Source: Limnohabitans sp.
GTDB taxonomy: Bacteria; Pseudomonadota; Gammaproteobacteria; Burkholderiales; Burkholderiaceae_C
Length of the DNA: 6,310 nt
Direction: 5' to 3'
NCBI GenBank assembly: GCA_023260735.1
Contig: JALQUL010000055.1
Span: 1-6,310, forward strand
Position 1 is the first letter of the stretch; each line of letters opens with the position of its first letter. The notes under the pieces were generated by a model. It saw only the letters and a list, made by a program, of their open reading frames with translations, searched no databases and was not told the DNA's origin. The position numbers and the translations under genes were made by a program. This document shows, piece by piece, positions 5,661 through 6,310 of this stretch.

Positions 5661-6310
5661 TTCTCACCCCCATTAAACCTTTGGCACGAAATAACAAACT
5701 AAGAGCCAATAAAATAAAAGGTAGGGCGGCTCCCCAACTCGCCCATGTCGAATAACTTAACACCATGGTTTGTAATAAACCAATCGCTAAGGCCACCCAA
5801 AATGCACCAGCCACAGAGCCTAATCCACCCAATACAATAATCACAAAACCCATGACACCCATATTCAAGGCCATAGACGGTTCGGTCACAAAAGCCTGCC
5901 CGCCCAATACGCCTGCTAGGCCTGCTAACACACAACCAGCGGTAAACACCATGGTTTTAATAAAGGCTAAGTTATAGCCTAAAGTAGATAAAGTTTGCGG
6001 ATGAGTTAAAGCGGCTTCTATGACTAAGCCAGCTCGACTCCAACGCAAGAACAGCATTAAACTTACTGCAATTAAAAGCGATACCGACATCATTAAGACT
6101 TTTAATTGACTCACACCAAACACACCAATGGCAAATGCTTGCCTAGTCCAAAATGGCTCTAAGATGGCAGGTAATGCCGACTTACCCCATATTAATTGAA
6201 CCATTTCTAGCACCACATAGGCAAAACCAAAGGTAAGTAGCATTTCAGCCGCATGACCTTTGGAGTACACCCGTCTTAAGCAAACTAGTTCAAAGCCAAG
6301 TCCAATTAAG
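5647..6310 (-). CDS. livH: Liv-type ABC importer permease LivH, N-terminus cut by window edge
   Basis: The frame is open to the right edge, giving 220 residues to the TAA at 5649-5647. The GTG at 6270 is internal: the frame continues upstream of it with LIGLGFELVCLRR, typical of mid-LivH sequence, so the true start is outside the window. LivH proteins are usually about 290-310 residues, so some 70-90 are missing. Counting from the first full codon in the window, GLVIEAALTHPQTLSTLGYN (94-113) is the cytoplasmic loop conserved in this family. EPSMALNMGVMGFVIIVLGG (143-162) with LGSVAGAF (163-170) is the strongly conserved C-terminal core. About six hydrophobic segments are visible. It sits in the inner membrane with LivM. 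The substrate-binding protein gene is not in the window and may lie further upstream or elsewhere. Confidence 0.9.
   Translation of the reverse strand, partial: LIGLGFELVCLRRVYSKGHAAEMLLTFGFAYVVLEMVQLIWGKSALPAILEPFWTRQAFAIGVFGVSQLKVLMMSVSLLIAVSLMLFLRWSRAGLVIEAALTHPQTLSTLGYNLAFIKTMVFTAGCVLAGLAGVLGGQAFVTEPSMALNMGVMGFVIIVLGGLGSVAGAFWVALAIGLLQTMVLSYSTWASWGAALPFILLALSLLFRAKGLMGVRSAST
5664..5671 (-). promoter_or_regulatory. Shine-Dalgarno site that decides the GTG start of livM
   Basis: GGGGGTGA on the minus strand matches the ideal GGAGGTGA at seven of eight positions and lies three bases before GTG at 5660. Its last three bases (TGA) are also the in-frame stop that rules out any earlier livM start. 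It is embedded in the last codons of livH. Confidence 0.7.

Noticed and set aside
5699..5935. 78-codon minus-strand frame inside livH
   Set aside because: It is an alternative reading frame of the livH coding sequence. The livH frame has strong family motifs across the same bases.
6261..6270. GTG at 6270 as the livH start
   Set aside because: The frame stays open to the window edge with LivH-like sequence upstream (GLGFELVCLRR), so GTG encodes an internal valine.
2936..6310. Urea importer (UrtBCDE) as the identity of the transporter
   Set aside because: No urease gene or urea-binding protein is in the window, and the ATPase motifs read as generic LivG and LivF. It cannot be excluded for substrate, but nothing supports it.

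Overview
The window is a compact, AT-rich bacterial segment in which every supported gene lies on the minus strand. Transcription runs from the right edge to the left edge. The gene families and the tight operon packing suggest a proteobacterium. A low-G+C betaproteobacterium (Burkholderiales or Alcaligenaceae type) is my best guess, because clusters combining a Liv-type ABC transporter with CoA-thioester enzymes are common there. This placement is inference and of low confidence.

Layout in the direction of transcription. Positions 6310-3719 and 3718-2936 carry four of the five parts of a branched-chain amino acid-type (HAAT/Liv) ABC importer: livH (permease, 5' part outside the window), livM (permease), livG (ATPase) and livF (ATPase). 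Joins are tight: a 14-base livH/livM overlap, a 25-base gap between livM and livG, and a zero-base gap between livG and livF. No substrate-binding protein (livK type) is in the window. Next comes a 181-base AT-rich spacer (2755-2935) with several inverted repeats and two weak promoter candidates. Then follows an AcuI/YhdH-type acryloyl-CoA reductase-like gene (1762-2754). A 121-base spacer holds a hairpin whose T-run lies on the plus strand. Last is a large NDP-forming acyl-CoA synthetase (1-1640), which starts at TTG behind a good Shine-Dalgarno site and runs off the left edge at the start of its ATP-grasp domain.

Read together, this is a plausible uptake-and-activation module. The Liv-type importer brings in a small carboxylate or amino-acid-like compound, the NDP-forming synthetase makes its CoA thioester, and the AcuI-like enzyme reduces a 2-enoyl-CoA (classically acryloyl-CoA to propionyl-CoA). 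The true substrate cannot be read from the sequence.

I found no CRISPR array, insertion sequence, tRNA, rRNA or phage gene, and no clearly new system. The most interesting signal is in the two ATPases. LivF has Arg instead of the Walker A Lys, and LivG has LSYAHQ instead of an LSGGQ-like signature. In an NBD heterodimer these two positions fall in the same composite ATP site, so the pump looks asymmetric, with one degenerate site and one canonical site.
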